From positions 124,001 through 188,000 of the forward strand of contig NZ_RCVZ01000008.1 of NCBI RefSeq assembly GCF_003668575.1: DNA of 64,000 nt, written 5' to 3'. Positions 35,151 to 43,681 of this stretch are shown here, one piece after another. Each line of letters starts with the position of its first letter. Within the stretch, counting starts at the first letter, position 1. Source of the stretch: Falsibacillus albus. Lineage in GTDB: Bacteria; Bacillota; Bacilli; Bacillales; DSM-25281. Below the pieces are notes generated by a model, which was given only the letters and a program-made list of their open reading frames with translations, was not told where the DNA came from and made no database searches. The translations under genes and the position numbers were made by a program.

Positions 35151-35187
35151 AAAACCTCAATCCGTAAATGGGTTGAGGTTTTTTTTG
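35151..35187 (+). terminator. Rho-independent terminator
   Basis: 12-bp stem AAACCTCAATCC / GGGTTGAGGTTT (one G-U pair) followed by TTTTT, 12 bp after the SLH gene. Confidence 0.9.
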
Positions 35188-35218
35188 TGGATAGTTCGCG
35201 GCTGTATTAATGGATAGG

Positions 35219-36043
35219 TTATATTGTTTTCTTAATCATTTTCCCGTATCTCGAAACAACTGCCCCGCTATCCCAGGATCGACGGCTCTTGGATTGGCGT
35301 GCTTTCAACGTATCTTCCTGCAGCAGCGTCCCAAAGTTATTGGTCGGCAACAAGGGCAACCCATGCTTCGCACACAATCTATCCAGGTAGGGCCTCATTT
35401 TTGATGTATCCTGGGAGTTGCTTCCATGTCCATGGGCGTAGAGGACACTGGCGATCGGGAGTTTTTTAATGTTAAAAGATTTATAGACTCTTAAGAAGAA
35501 ATCCCAGTCCCAGTAATTGTTTATCTCAGGATCGAAGCTGCCGATGACTTCATGGATCTTCTTCCGGTATATTGTCCCGGAAGGTACATAGGTTGAGTAG
35601 GTCTTCATATCATCGATGGTGTAGTCATAGGCAAAGAGTCTGTGATGAAAGGGTTGTCGGCCAAATTCCTCTACCGTAAATTCAAACATCTCTGCATCAG
35701 TATGGACAAAGTCCGCTTCACCGGCATCGAGAACTTTTACGCATTCTTCGATATGATGCGGCAGCAGCATGTCATCGTCATCGCATAGCAAAATATAGTT
35801 CCCACTGGCTGCGTGGACGCCTTCATTCCGGGCGACAACATGACCCAGCTTTCTATCGGGCTGGATGAGTTTTAGATTCAACTCGGGATAGAGCTCCTTA
35901 ATAAAATCTACTTTCTCCCCAAAATCATTAACAATGATGATTTCCAATTGTTTATACGTTTGACGGAAGAGGCTTTCCACAAGCTCACACAAAAACATTC
36001 CCCGGTTAAAGGTAGGGATGATTACGCTTACTAAAATATTCAT
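35219..36043 (-). CDS. Glycosyltransferase family 2
   Basis: 274 aa. GT-A fold: SVIIPTFNRGMFLCELVESLFRQ at the start, acceptor/nucleotide region DDDDML (DxD motif, metal-binding), and NYWDWDFFLRVY near the C-terminus. Cytosolic, no membrane anchor. Start at the ATG after AGGAGAAATATTT; an upstream in-frame ATG lacks a ribosome site. It stands alone between the SLH gene and the sigma factor gene; acceptor unknown. Confidence 0.87.
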   Translation of the reverse strand: MNILVSVIIPTFNRGMFLCELVESLFRQTYKQLEIIIVNDFGEKVDFIKELYPELNLKLIQPDRKLGHVVARNEGVHAASGNYILLCDDDDMLLPHHIEECVKVLDAGEADFVHTDAEMFEFTVEEFGRQPFHHRLFAYDYTIDDMKTYSTYVPSGTIYRKKIHEVIGSFDPEINNYWDWDFFLRVYKSFNIKKLPIASVLYAHGHGSNSQDTSKMRPYLDRLCAKHGLPLLPTNNFGTLLQEDTLKARQSKSRRSWDSGAVVSRYGKMIKKTI

Positions 36044-36149
36044 AAATATTTCTCCTGTGTAGGTATAATTAACCATTAACTATTATAGTGGATATTTTGG
36101 TTAATATGTCTGTATTTTTGCAGAAAGAGGAGAGCCTCCACATAATCTA

Positions 36150-36653
36150 TTACTCTATAAATAATTTTCCTTTGTTTTTCTTCAAGTGTTCCTTCGCCCC
36201 ATTCCGCCATTTCTTCACCGCAGAAATGGAGACGCCTTCTTTCTCTGCGATATCTTTGGCCGTCATTCCGTAGAGGAAGGTGTAAAGGACCCATTTTGTC
36301 TGGTTTTCGGTCAGTTTGGTGCAATAGGAAAGAAGGGTGTCTCGGTCATTTAGTGCGACACTGAACATTTGATGGTCGTTTTCGATGTTCTCCCAGTATT
36401 CTTCCTTGGCGTAGGTGAAGGTTTCCTCTCTTTTTACGGAAGATTTGAGTTCCTCTGTCATTGCTCCCTTGATGTTGATGTAAGCATAGCTGGTGAAGCT
36501 TCCTTTTGAAGGGTCCATCTTTTCATAAGCCTTCCACAATCCGATCAGCCCTAGTTGATAGAACTCATCTTTGTTTTTGTACAGGTTGAGTGAATGGACG
36601 ATTTTGTGGATCATCGGTTCATATTGCTTTTGTATTTCTTCAAAACTGGTCAT
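36150..36653 (-). CDS. Small sigma-70-family sigma factor
   Basis: 167 aa. Region 2 (FYQLGLIGLWKAYEKMDPSKGSFTSYAYINIKGAM) and region 4 HTH (YGMTAKDIAEKEGVSISAVKKWRNGAKEHLKK) are clear; region 3 is reduced to a linker. Looks like the alternative sigma factors of Bacillus (YvrI- or ECF-like), with no anti-sigma gene beside it. The ATG at 36653 follows CGGAG; a longer frame to 36719 has no ribosome site. Divergent from the ComK homologue. Confidence 0.83.
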   Translation of the reverse strand: MTSFEEIQKQYEPMIHKIVHSLNLYKNKDEFYQLGLIGLWKAYEKMDPSKGSFTSYAYINIKGAMTEELKSSVKREETFTYAKEEYWENIENDHQMFSVALNDRDTLLSYCTKLTENQTKWVLYTFLYGMTAKDIAEKEGVSISAVKKWRNGAKEHLKKNKGKLFIE

Positions 36654-36857
36654 GCTCCGAACCTTTCGGGAACGGCCGGCCTTCCAGGTAATCCAATTGG
36701 TTGTGTTTACTATAATCATTGGGGGAGGAATGCTTCAAAGTTTGGAAATTTAAAAATCTTGTAGGGAAAATTTAATTATCAAGGCTGGTTTTTTAATTTT
36801 CTATACATTAAAATTAGAAAATTCTGCAAAATTAGACTTATTTCACGGGAAATAATG

Positions 36858-36863
36858 TATAAT
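36858..36863 (+). promoter_or_regulatory. Candidate -10 box of the comK-like gene
   Basis: Perfect TATAAT 22 bp upstream of the start codon; the -35 region (GACTTA, 17 bp upstream) is weak, as expected for an activated promoter. No exact ComK box (AAAA-N5-TTTT pair) was found. Confidence 0.45.
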
Positions 36864-36884
36864 AAGCGGGAAGGAGGGGGATTT

Positions 36885-37385
36885 ATGGAGAAAAAACCTT
36901 ATTTGGTTTCGCAAAACACGATGGCCCTGGAGCCGATTTATCATGAAGTGTTTCGGACGAAGATTTATGATGTGCAAGGAATTTATTATTCGACCTTAAC
37001 GTCCATGGAGTTGCTGGAAGCTGCCTGTTTGGAGAGGGGATCAGATTACTCAGGCAGAATCAAGGCAGTCCGGAGAAAGCTTGGTTATCTGAAGAAGACA
37101 CCTCTGATGATTTCCCGCCATGAAATGATCTACGCGTTCCCCACAAAATCACCTGAAGACTATGACAACGTATGGATTTTTCATCGTCATATTCAATCAT
37201 TTCAAGCACTTCGAAGAAAAGTTGTTGCCGTTGTCTTTGCAAACGAAATGACCATAGAAGTGAACTGTTCTTCCTACACCTTTCAGACGCAGCGTGAGAA
37301 AACGGCGCAATGCCTATGCCACTTCTCATCGCCGCCATTCACAAAACTCCACTCATCTCAGAAATCCAATCCTGTTAATACATAA
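36885..37385 (+). CDS. comK: ComK-family competence transcription factor
   Basis: 166 aa. Homologous to the master regulator of competence: GSDYSGR (B. subtilis GSSYAGR), KTPLMISRHEMIYAFPTKSP, NVWIFHRHIQSFQAL and VVFANEMTIEVNCSSYTFQTQREKTAQ align in order. The C-terminus is shorter than and unlike that of B. subtilis ComK (192 aa), so control by proteolysis adaptors may differ. Very strong AAGGAGGGGG ribosome site. Divergent from the sigma factor, followed by its own terminator. Could be a second ComK (ComK2-like). Confidence 0.82.
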   Translation: MEKKPYLVSQNTMALEPIYHEVFRTKIYDVQGIYYSTLTSMELLEAACLERGSDYSGRIKAVRRKLGYLKKTPLMISRHEMIYAFPTKSPEDYDNVWIFHRHIQSFQALRRKVVAVVFANEMTIEVNCSSYTFQTQREKTAQCLCHFSSPPFTKLHSSQKSNPVNT

Positions 37386-37404
37386 AAGTTAAATATGAAG
37401 GAAG

Positions 37405-37442
37405 AGGATCTGGGAGATGAGAACAAACCCAGATCTTTTTGA
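37405..37442 (+). terminator. Rho-independent terminator of comK
   Basis: Stem AGGATCTGGG / CCCAGATCTT with a 13-base loop and TTTTTGATTTTT tail. Confidence 0.85.
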
Positions 37443-37461
37443 TTTTTCGACTGTAGTCGAG

Positions 37462-37483
37462 TTTAATCAAACGTTTGATTAAA
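37462..37483. repeat. Perfect 22-bp palindrome around ATCAAACGTTTGAT
   Basis: TTTAATCAAAC followed by its exact complement GTTTGATTAAA. It lies between convergent genes (comK and lsrF), not in a promoter region. The core recurs at 47131 and 52246. Confidence 0.8.
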
Positions 37484-37516
37484 TTCGCAAGGAAGATTGA
37501 AGTATCAGGATAATTT

Positions 37517-37566
37517 AAAAGGTGACAGGCACCATCCATTTTCTGGATGGTGCCTGTCACCTTTTT
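37517..37566. repeat. Dispersed palindrome, complete copy, probable terminator
   Basis: Arms AAAAGGTGACAGGCACCATC and inverse with a 5-base loop; A-run and T-run flanks allow termination in both directions. Lies 11 bp past the end of lsrF. Confidence 0.88.
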
Positions 37567-37576
37567 CGTCACTTTT

Positions 37577-38368
37577 TTAGTGCACGGTCGTATTCGAGAG
37601 GGTTGCGTATAGTTCCAGGGCTTCAGAAACGTTGTAGTTTTTGTGGACGATGCCGTTGATGGCGCGGATCATGGCCTCTGGATGTTGGGATTGCCAGATG
37701 TTCCGCCCCATGTCGACGCCTGCTGCTCCTTGTTTCATTGCGTTGTAGGTAAGGTCGAGTGCATCTTTGATTGTGTTGAGCTTCGGTCCGCCCGCGATGA
37801 CGATCGGGACGGGGCAGGTGCTGGTGACTTTTTCGAAGTCGTCACAGTAATAGGTTTTGACAATGTCAGCTCCCATTTCGGCTGCAATCCGTGAGGCGAG
37901 TGCAAGGAATCTGGCATCGCGCTTTTCCAATTCTTTTCCGACTGCGGTGATGGCGAGCACAGGGATCCCGTAGTCGTGTGCATCGGTGACCACATTGGCC
38001 AGGTTGTTGACGGTTTGGGTTTCGTAGTCCGATCCGACGAAAATCGAGACGCCGACACCGACGACATTGTGGCGGATGGCTTCCTTGACCGGTGTTACGA
38101 TATGCTCGTTGGCCAGGTCGTTCAGGACGCTCGGACCGCCTGAGACACGCAGCAGCATTGGTTTATCTACATCGGCCGGGATGCAGGCATCGAGCGATCC
38201 ACGTGTGACGAATAGTGAATCCGTATGCGGGAGAAGCTTTTTGACGGTTTCACCCGGCTTTTCCAATCCATGGACAGGACCGAGGAAATAGCCGTGGTCA
38301 ATGGCAAGCATGACGGCCTTTCCATTCGGCAAGATTTGGTTCATTCTATTTTTAAATCCCCAATTCAT
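37577..38368 (-). CDS. lsrF: LsrF, phospho-AI-2 thiolase
   Basis: 263 aa. Class-I-aldolase-fold enzyme that transfers an acetyl group from 3-hydroxy-5-phosphonooxypentane-2,4-dione to CoA, the last step of AI-2 breakdown. Seen: MLAIDHGYFLGP near the start, DIVKTYYCDDFEKV with the Schiff-base-type Lys, and VPIVIAGGPK. Length normal for LsrF. Last gene of the leftward lsr unit, 6 bp after the cupin gene. LsrF belongs to the DeoC/FBA class, but the neighbours make the assignment firm. Confidence 0.92.
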   Translation of the reverse strand: MNWGFKNRMNQILPNGKAVMLAIDHGYFLGPVHGLEKPGETVKKLLPHTDSLFVTRGSLDACIPADVDKPMLLRVSGGPSVLNDLANEHIVTPVKEAIRHNVVGVGVSIFVGSDYETQTVNNLANVVTDAHDYGIPVLAITAVGKELEKRDARFLALASRIAAEMGADIVKTYYCDDFEKVTSTCPVPIVIAGGPKLNTIKDALDLTYNAMKQGAAGVDMGRNIWQSQHPEAMIRAINGIVHKNYNVSEALELYATLSNTTVH

Positions 38369-38374
38369 GGTTCT

Positions 38375-38734
38375 TCACTCCTTGATTTTTGGATTTTCGA
38401 CAATGACGGAATCCCGTTCGTTTATATGAGGTGACTTGATGAATACAGCTTTGAAGTCAACCGTGTTCGTATTTTTTAGATAATGAGCTTCCATCGGCCT
38501 GACTTGGAGCATATCGCCCGCTTTGACATGAACGGGATTGCCGTCTATATAAATATCAATTTCACCTTCAAGGATGTAGAAGATTTCTTCGCAGGTTGTA
38601 TGATAGTGATTGTCGTGGTCATCGCCTGGTTTTAAAAGAACAACGCCAACATCGACGTTTGGTCCTTTCGTTAAGTATTTCGGGCCGTGTGTACCGTAGC
38701 GGTATTCAACGTCCTTTTCACTGACATGGATCAT
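38375..38734 (-). CDS. Cupin-domain protein of the lsr operon
   Basis: 119 aa, single-domain cupin. Metal-site motifs: HDNHYHTTCEEIFYILEGE (His, His, Glu) and VRPMEAHYLKN (His). The ATG at 38734 is 9 bases after AGGAGG; a GTG at 38743 is less likely. It lies between lsrK and lsrF, where enteric operons carry lsrG (an ABM-fold protein) next to lsrF. It may take over the LsrG isomerase step; this is inference from position. Confidence 0.82.
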   Translation of the reverse strand: MIHVSEKDVEYRYGTHGPKYLTKGPNVDVGVVLLKPGDDHDNHYHTTCEEIFYILEGEIDIYIDGNPVHVKAGDMLQVRPMEAHYLKNTNTVDFKAVFIKSPHINERDSVIVENPKIKE

Positions 38735-38749
38735 ACCTTTCACCTCCTC

Positions 38750-40315
38750 TCAAATGGATATTCCCGGTGCGATCCACATGTGGCGGGTCTTGCCTGAATC
38801 TGCGAGCTTCAGCTGCTCGGCGTAGACGCTGCGCCAGTTTTCATAGATTGCTAGATATTGTTGATGATGGTCCTCGTTTGGCTGATGGACTCTTTCCCAT
38901 TTCACAAGCTCGGCAACCGCCGTTTCAAGATCCGGATAGAGGCCGACTGCGATTCCTGCCATGATTGCAGTTCCGAGCGCCGCCGCTTCTTTTTCGACAG
39001 GGACCTTTACCGGGATCCCCAGTACGTCTGCGAGCGTTTGACTCCATAGCTTTCCTTTCGACCCTCCGCCGGCAAAAATGGCTTCCTGCGGGTAATGGCC
39101 GGTGACATCCTCGACGATTTTTAAGTTTCCGTAAGTGATGAGTGCGGCATTTTCCTGGATCGATTTAAACAGTTCTTTTTTGCCGGTTTTAGCGGCATCT
39201 AAAGTAAGGTTCAAAAAGGAGGGGGCTGCATGGCGCCATGACATGTAATCCATCACATCTGAAAAAATTGGGATGATGCCGTTGGAACCGATCGGCACAT
39301 CCTTTGCTTTCTCCTCCAAAATTTCGTAAGCATCACGACCGGTTCTCGCCGCTTCCAGCATTTCCGTTTCACAGAAGGCATCGCGGAACCATCTCATGAC
39401 GAGGCCAGGGAAAAAGGCGATCGTTTCGATTTGCCAAAGGTCCGGGATGGCATGGCAGTTGACACGGATGCGGTTTTTCGGATCAACGACAGGCTCTTTG
39501 ATATTGATTTCCTGCTGCCAGAAGCTTCCTCCGCAAATAAAGGTTTGACCGTCCTTAATGGCGCCGACCCCGATAGAAGCCATTTGGGCATCGCCGCCTC
39601 CGCTGATGACAGGCGTTCCTTTTGAAAGACCAGTCGCAGCTGCCATCGATTCAGAGATGGTACCCAATAGCTGGCCGGCTTCATTGACAGGTGGGAAAAT
39701 ATTGTTCTTTAAGTCGCAAGCCTCTGCAATCACCGGAGTCCACGTCCGGGTTTTTAAATCAAAAATACCGGTGGTGCAGCCATTGGATGGATCGACTTGA
39801 AGCATATTTGTCAGTTTATAAAGGATCCAATCGTTGATCATCGTCATATAGGCAGTCTTTTCATAGAGGTCAGGCTGATTCTTTTTAAGCCAAAGAAGTC
39901 TTGGCAGGGCACCAAGGGCAAAGGTCTGGCCCGACTGTTCGTAAAGTTTCTTTTCCAAATCGGGGTCGATGCTTTTTAGCTCCTTCGCTTCGGCGGCAGC
40001 TCGGGAATCCACATTGGCACAAGCCCATATTTCCTTTCCGCTGTGGTCATACAGAACAAAGCCTTCACGCATACTAGTGGCACTGACGGCTTTAATCGCT
40101 GTCGGGTCTACACCGGATTTATTCAGAACTTGAGAAATACAAGTGTTGACCAGCTCCCAGTTTTTCTCTACATCAAAATTCATCGATCCTGGAAAGCGCG
40201 GGTCTTCGATGTGGGTCCATTCGAATTGGGACGCGGCCACCTGGTTTCCATTTTTATCGAAAAGCAGTGCCCTGACGCTGCCGGTGCCCGCATCAAAGAC
40301 GAGAATATACTCCAT
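38750..40315 (-). CDS. lsrK: LsrK, autoinducer-2 kinase
   Basis: 521 aa FGGY-family kinase. Phosphorylates imported AI-2 (DPD) so it is trapped in the cell and can bind LsrR. Seen: N-terminal VFDAGTGSVRALLFD phosphate loop, SATSMREGFVLYD, CGGSFWQQE and the C-terminal AGGGSKGKLWSQTLADVLG motif. AGGAGG ribosome site. First gene after the repeat array in the lsrR-lsrK-cupin-lsrF direction. Normal length for LsrK. Confidence 0.93.
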   Translation of the reverse strand: MEYILVFDAGTGSVRALLFDKNGNQVAASQFEWTHIEDPRFPGSMNFDVEKNWELVNTCISQVLNKSGVDPTAIKAVSATSMREGFVLYDHSGKEIWACANVDSRAAAEAKELKSIDPDLEKKLYEQSGQTFALGALPRLLWLKKNQPDLYEKTAYMTMINDWILYKLTNMLQVDPSNGCTTGIFDLKTRTWTPVIAEACDLKNNIFPPVNEAGQLLGTISESMAAATGLSKGTPVISGGGDAQMASIGVGAIKDGQTFICGGSFWQQEINIKEPVVDPKNRIRVNCHAIPDLWQIETIAFFPGLVMRWFRDAFCETEMLEAARTGRDAYEILEEKAKDVPIGSNGIIPIFSDVMDYMSWRHAAPSFLNLTLDAAKTGKKELFKSIQENAALITYGNLKIVEDVTGHYPQEAIFAGGGSKGKLWSQTLADVLGIPVKVPVEKEAAALGTAIMAGIAVGLYPDLETAVAELVKWERVHQPNEDHHQQYLAIYENWRSVYAEQLKLADSGKTRHMWIAPGISI

Positions 40316-40359
40316 TTCGTTTCTCCTCCTTTTTTGAAAAAATCCTTTATCTGCACTGC

Positions 40360-40882
40360 AAGTGATGGAGAAATCCCGCCAAGTGAAGGAATCAACTCCG
40401 TAAGTGATGGAGAAATCCCCCCAAGTGAGGGAATCAACTCCGTAAGTGATGGAGAAATTCCCCCAAATGAGGGAATCATCTCAGCAAGTGATGGAAAAAA
40501 TCCCGCCAAGTGAAGGAATTAGCTCCGCAAGTGATGGAGAACTTCCACCAAGTGAAGGAATCAACTCCACAAGTGAAGGAGAAATCCCGCCAAGTGATGG
40601 AATCATCTCTGCAAGTGATGGAAAAATCCCGCCAAGTGAAGGAATCAACTCAGTAAGTGATGGAGAAATTCCCCAAATGAGGGAATCATCTCCGCAAGTG
40701 AAGGAATCATCTCTGCAAGTGAGGGAATCATCTCCACAAGTGATGGAGAAAATCCGCCAAGTGAAGGAATCAACTCCACAAGTGATGGAAAAATTCCGCC
40801 AAGTGAAGGAATCATCTCTGCAAGTGATGGAAAAATCCCACAAAGTGAGGGAATCAACTCCGTAAGTGATGGAGAAATCCAG
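40360..40882. repeat. Array of about 25 units of 21 bp, in alternating types
   Basis: Units begin AAGTGA at 21-bp steps from 40360. Two types mostly alternate: A, AAGTGATGGAGAAATCCCGCC, and B, AAGTGAAGGAATCAACTCCGT, forming a 42-bp higher period. Unit lengths are 21 except one of 22 (40486) and one of 20 (40655). Because 21 is divisible by three, long open frames appear on both strands; they lack ribosome sites and are not taken as genes. The array fills the gap between lsrR and lsrK. A smaller relative is at 6723. Confidence 0.92.
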
Positions 40883-40962
40883 AAACATAACATAATGAGT
40901 GCCGCTAAAAGCAGAAACCAGCAAATTTTCACGACGCATTAAGGGGAATCCGGGGTGAAATG

Positions 40963-41910
40963 CTAATCCAGCTTTTTTATTAAAGCTTTGGCTGTTTCTT
41001 CATCCGTGATGATCGTGTTGAGGTAGCCTCCTTTAAGTGCGCCGTAGATGGCATCGATCTTTTTCGGACCTCCGGCAACGCCGATGACGTTGTTCAGGTC
41101 TTTCAATGTACTGATGTTGGTGCCGATGAGCCGCTCGTGATGCGGCAGGTCAAGCGGTTCGCCATCGGCATCGAAGAATTGGCCTAGTATGTCGCCGACG
41201 GCATTTTGGTTTTTGATGTAGACCAATTCATTCAGGGTCATTTTTTCTTCCTTTATGATGGTGGAGGTTTTGGATAGTCCCCCGATTCCGACGACGACGT
41301 GATGGGAAAGGCTGGCGAGGTCAAGGATGTCCTTGACTGACGGCTCGGATAGCATATTGGCAGCCATTTCTTTGGTTGAGGCCAAAAATGGTGCAGGAAT
41401 CACGTGGATGCCGCCTTTGAATTTATCGAGTCCGCCTTCCAATGAATGATCCCGTTTCTGGAAGTAATAGTTCACGCCGCCGGTCAGAGTGACCATGGAG
41501 ACTGTAATGGACGGATCGATCGTCAAGGATTCGATCGTCCGGGATACGGCTTCTCCCCAGCCAAAACCGATCAATTCATGATTGGCGATGGTGTTTTCCA
41601 TATATTGTGCGGCCGCTTTTGCCAAGGAGCGGCTAAGGTCATGCTTGGGTGTCGGGATGACAAAGGCGTTGGAAATAGCAAAGGCATCCATCAGCGTGTG
41701 TTCGATTTCCAAGCAATTCACGCCGTCTCCTTTAATGTGAAATTGGACGATATTTTCTGCCCTTGCCCGGTCGAGCAGGCGGACGACTTTATTTCTAGAT
41801 AGGTGAAGGAGATCGGAAATTTCAGTTTGGGTCAAATTATCTTTGTAGTAGTACCAGGCGACCTTGATCAGCAGGTTTTGAGTAAAAATATCTTTGCTTG
41901 TCAATTCCAT
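40963..41910 (-). CDS. lsrR: LsrR-type (SorC family) transcriptional regulator
   Basis: 315 aa. N-terminal HTH (WYYYKDNLTQTEISDLLHLSRNKVVRLLDRA, about 14-45) and a SorC-type sugar-phosphate-binding domain (about 55-312; VGIGGLSKTSTIIKEE, NVIGVAGGPKKIDAIYGALKGG). By homology it represses lsr genes until phospho-AI-2 binds. Start at the ATG after GAGAGGTTGG; an in-frame upstream start at 41925 is less likely. Divergent from lsrACDB. A 647-bp gap with the repeat array separates it from lsrK. Confidence 0.9.
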   Translation of the reverse strand: MELTSKDIFTQNLLIKVAWYYYKDNLTQTEISDLLHLSRNKVVRLLDRARAENIVQFHIKGDGVNCLEIEHTLMDAFAISNAFVIPTPKHDLSRSLAKAAAQYMENTIANHELIGFGWGEAVSRTIESLTIDPSITVSMVTLTGGVNYYFQKRDHSLEGGLDKFKGGIHVIPAPFLASTKEMAANMLSEPSVKDILDLASLSHHVVVGIGGLSKTSTIIKEEKMTLNELVYIKNQNAVGDILGQFFDADGEPLDLPHHERLIGTNISTLKDLNNVIGVAGGPKKIDAIYGALKGGYLNTIITDEETAKALIKKLD

Positions 41911-41917
41911 CCAACCT

Positions 41918-41946
41918 CTCAACAAATAATCGGGGGCTCAACAAAT
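41918..41946. promoter_or_regulatory. Direct repeat upstream of lsrR
   Basis: CTCAACAAAT occurs at 41918 and 41937, a 19-bp step, just upstream of the lsrR start. Possible autoregulatory half-sites. Confidence 0.35.
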
Positions 41947-42048
41947 GTTTCATTTTGAGCCGATAGGAAGGGCTCTCGATCATGATGAGAGCTGCTTCTA
42001 AATATTTGGATAATTCAGCATATGTGTGTCGGGGAGGGAATATACTTC

Positions 42049-42062
42049 AGTAAATATTTACT
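42049..42062. promoter_or_regulatory. Candidate LsrR operator
   Basis: Perfect 14-bp palindrome AGTAAATATTTACT in the lsrR-lsrA divergent region, directly before a cre-like box. A second shorter inverted repeat, TTCAC-GG-GTGAA, is at 42114-42125. Confidence 0.5.
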
Positions 42063-42063
42063 A

Positions 42064-42077
42064 TGTAAGCGCTTTAA
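42064..42077. promoter_or_regulatory. cre-like site (CcpA)
   Basis: TGTAAGCGCTTTAA matches the catabolite-responsive consensus TGWAARCGYTWNCA except for the second-last base. It suggests glucose repression of lsrACDB. Confidence 0.6.
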
Positions 42078-42160
42078 TGAAAGGGTGTTCATTTTTCAAG
42101 GGGTAAACAAAAGTTCACGGGTGAATGAAATGTTCAAAATCAGGTGGGTTGGTGATCAAA

Positions 42161-43681
42161 ATGAACAACGAACTGATTCGTATCCGGCAGATATATAAGC
42201 AATTTTCGAACCACACTGTTTTAAAAGGCATTGATCTGACCCTGCATAAAGGGGAGGTGTTTGCCATTGTCGGGGGAAACGGTGCGGGGAAATCGACCTT
42301 GATGAAAATCATCACGGGCCTGTACCGTCCCGATGAAGGAGAAATGATGGTGGAAGGGAAGGACGTTTCTTTTCAAAAGCCAGCCGATGCGCATAAGCAC
42401 GGGATTTACTTGGTTCCGCAGGAGCCGTTGATCTTTCCCAACATGACGATTCGCGAAAATATTACGATCGGATTAAAGGAGTCAAAAGCAGAATGTACAA
42501 AGCGAATCAACGATTATCTGTCGCTGCTTGGATGGAAGCTGGATCTGGGAAGGAAGGGATTGACGCTTTCAATCGCTGAGCAGCAGCTTGTGGAGCTTCT
42601 AAGGGGATTGGTCCGGAACGCCAAGATCCTGATTTTGGATGAACCGACATCAACCCTGACCTTCAGTGAAATCCATTCTTTATTCGCCACGATTAAAAAG
42701 TTGACGAGTGAAGGGTTGGGTGTGTTTTATATCACCCACCGGCTGACGGAAATCTTTGAACTGGCTGATGCGGTTGCAGTTCTAAGGGATGGCATTATTT
42801 CTTCCATGGGAAAGGTGAAATCCTACACCCATGAAAAACTATTGGAAGGCCTGCTCCCTGAAAAGAACGCAGAGGTAGGGGCAGCTTCGATTGAACCGTT
42901 GGATTTGAATGCAAGCCGGGCCGTTTCGGTGGTGGACCGGACGAAACCGATACTTACTGTAAAAAATTTATGTGGAAATCGGTTTGATCAGATTTGCTTT
43001 GAGCTTTTTCCGGGAGAAATCCTTGGAATTGCAGGAGTGGTCGGCGCTGGGAGGACCGAACTTGCATCCTCTATCTTCGGCTTGTCGTCGTGGGAATCAG
43101 GGGAAGTTTTACTCGATCAGGAAAACATCCATAAGCTTTCGATCAGGGGACGCATTAACCGGGGACTCGTGTATGTGCCTGAGGATCGCTATCAGCACGG
43201 AATTTTCTCAATCGGTTCGATCAAAATGAATATCACCTCTACCACGCTGCAGCGGAATAAAGGATTTTTTCTTCCTTTTAAAAAAGAAAAAGCAGCGGCA
43301 TCGCGGGCGATCGAACGCTTGAAGGTCGCTGCCACTGGACAGCATCAGTTATTGAGTCAGTTGTCCGGCGGCAATCAACAAAAAGTGGTTTTGTCCAAAT
43401 ACCTTGAAGCAGGTCCAAAAGTGATGATGTTGGATGAACCGACCAGAGGGATCGATGCGGGTGCGCGTGGAGATATCTACCAAATCATCGATGATTTGAG
43501 GGATCGGGGGCTCGCCGTTATCCTGATTTCGTCAGATATGGAGGAAATCGTCCAGCTGTGCGACAGGGTGCTCGTGATGCATGAAGGCAAAGTGGCATCA
43601 TCCTTGGATAAAAAGGAGTTAACGGTGGATTCGCTGACTTCTGCAGCATTTGGAATCCAAAAGGAGTTGAAGGTCCAATGA
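42161..43681 (+). CDS. lsrA: LsrA, AI-2 ABC importer ATPase
   Basis: 506 aa, two fused ABC ATPase domains as in the RbsA family. First domain: GGNGAGKST and ILDEPTSTLT; second domain: degenerate GVVGAGRTEL Walker A with LSGGNQQKV signature and MMLDEPTRGIDAG. Energises the LsrCD channel. ATG at 42161 chosen; a GTG three codons earlier is possible. Stop overlaps lsrC by 4 bp. Confidence 0.92.
   Translation: MNNELIRIRQIYKQFSNHTVLKGIDLTLHKGEVFAIVGGNGAGKSTLMKIITGLYRPDEGEMMVEGKDVSFQKPADAHKHGIYLVPQEPLIFPNMTIRENITIGLKESKAECTKRINDYLSLLGWKLDLGRKGLTLSIAEQQLVELLRGLVRNAKILILDEPTSTLTFSEIHSLFATIKKLTSEGLGVFYITHRLTEIFELADAVAVLRDGIISSMGKVKSYTHEKLLEGLLPEKNAEVGAASIEPLDLNASRAVSVVDRTKPILTVKNLCGNRFDQICFELFPGEILGIAGVVGAGRTELASSIFGLSSWESGEVLLDQENIHKLSIRGRINRGLVYVPEDRYQHGIFSIGSIKMNITSTTLQRNKGFFLPFKKEKAAASRAIERLKVAATGQHQLLSQLSGGNQQKVVLSKYLEAGPKVMMLDEPTRGIDAGARGDIYQIIDDLRDRGLAVILISSDMEEIVQLCDRVLVMHEGKVASSLDKKELTVDSLTSAAFGIQKELKVQ

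Noticed and set aside
40446-40865. Long open frames on both strands over the 21-bp array, coding repeated SDGEIPPSEGINS-like or PSLTELIPSLGG-like peptides
   Set aside because: The period is a multiple of three, so frames stay open by construction. There is no ribosome site, two indels in the array break the frame, and a frame on each strand is equally open.
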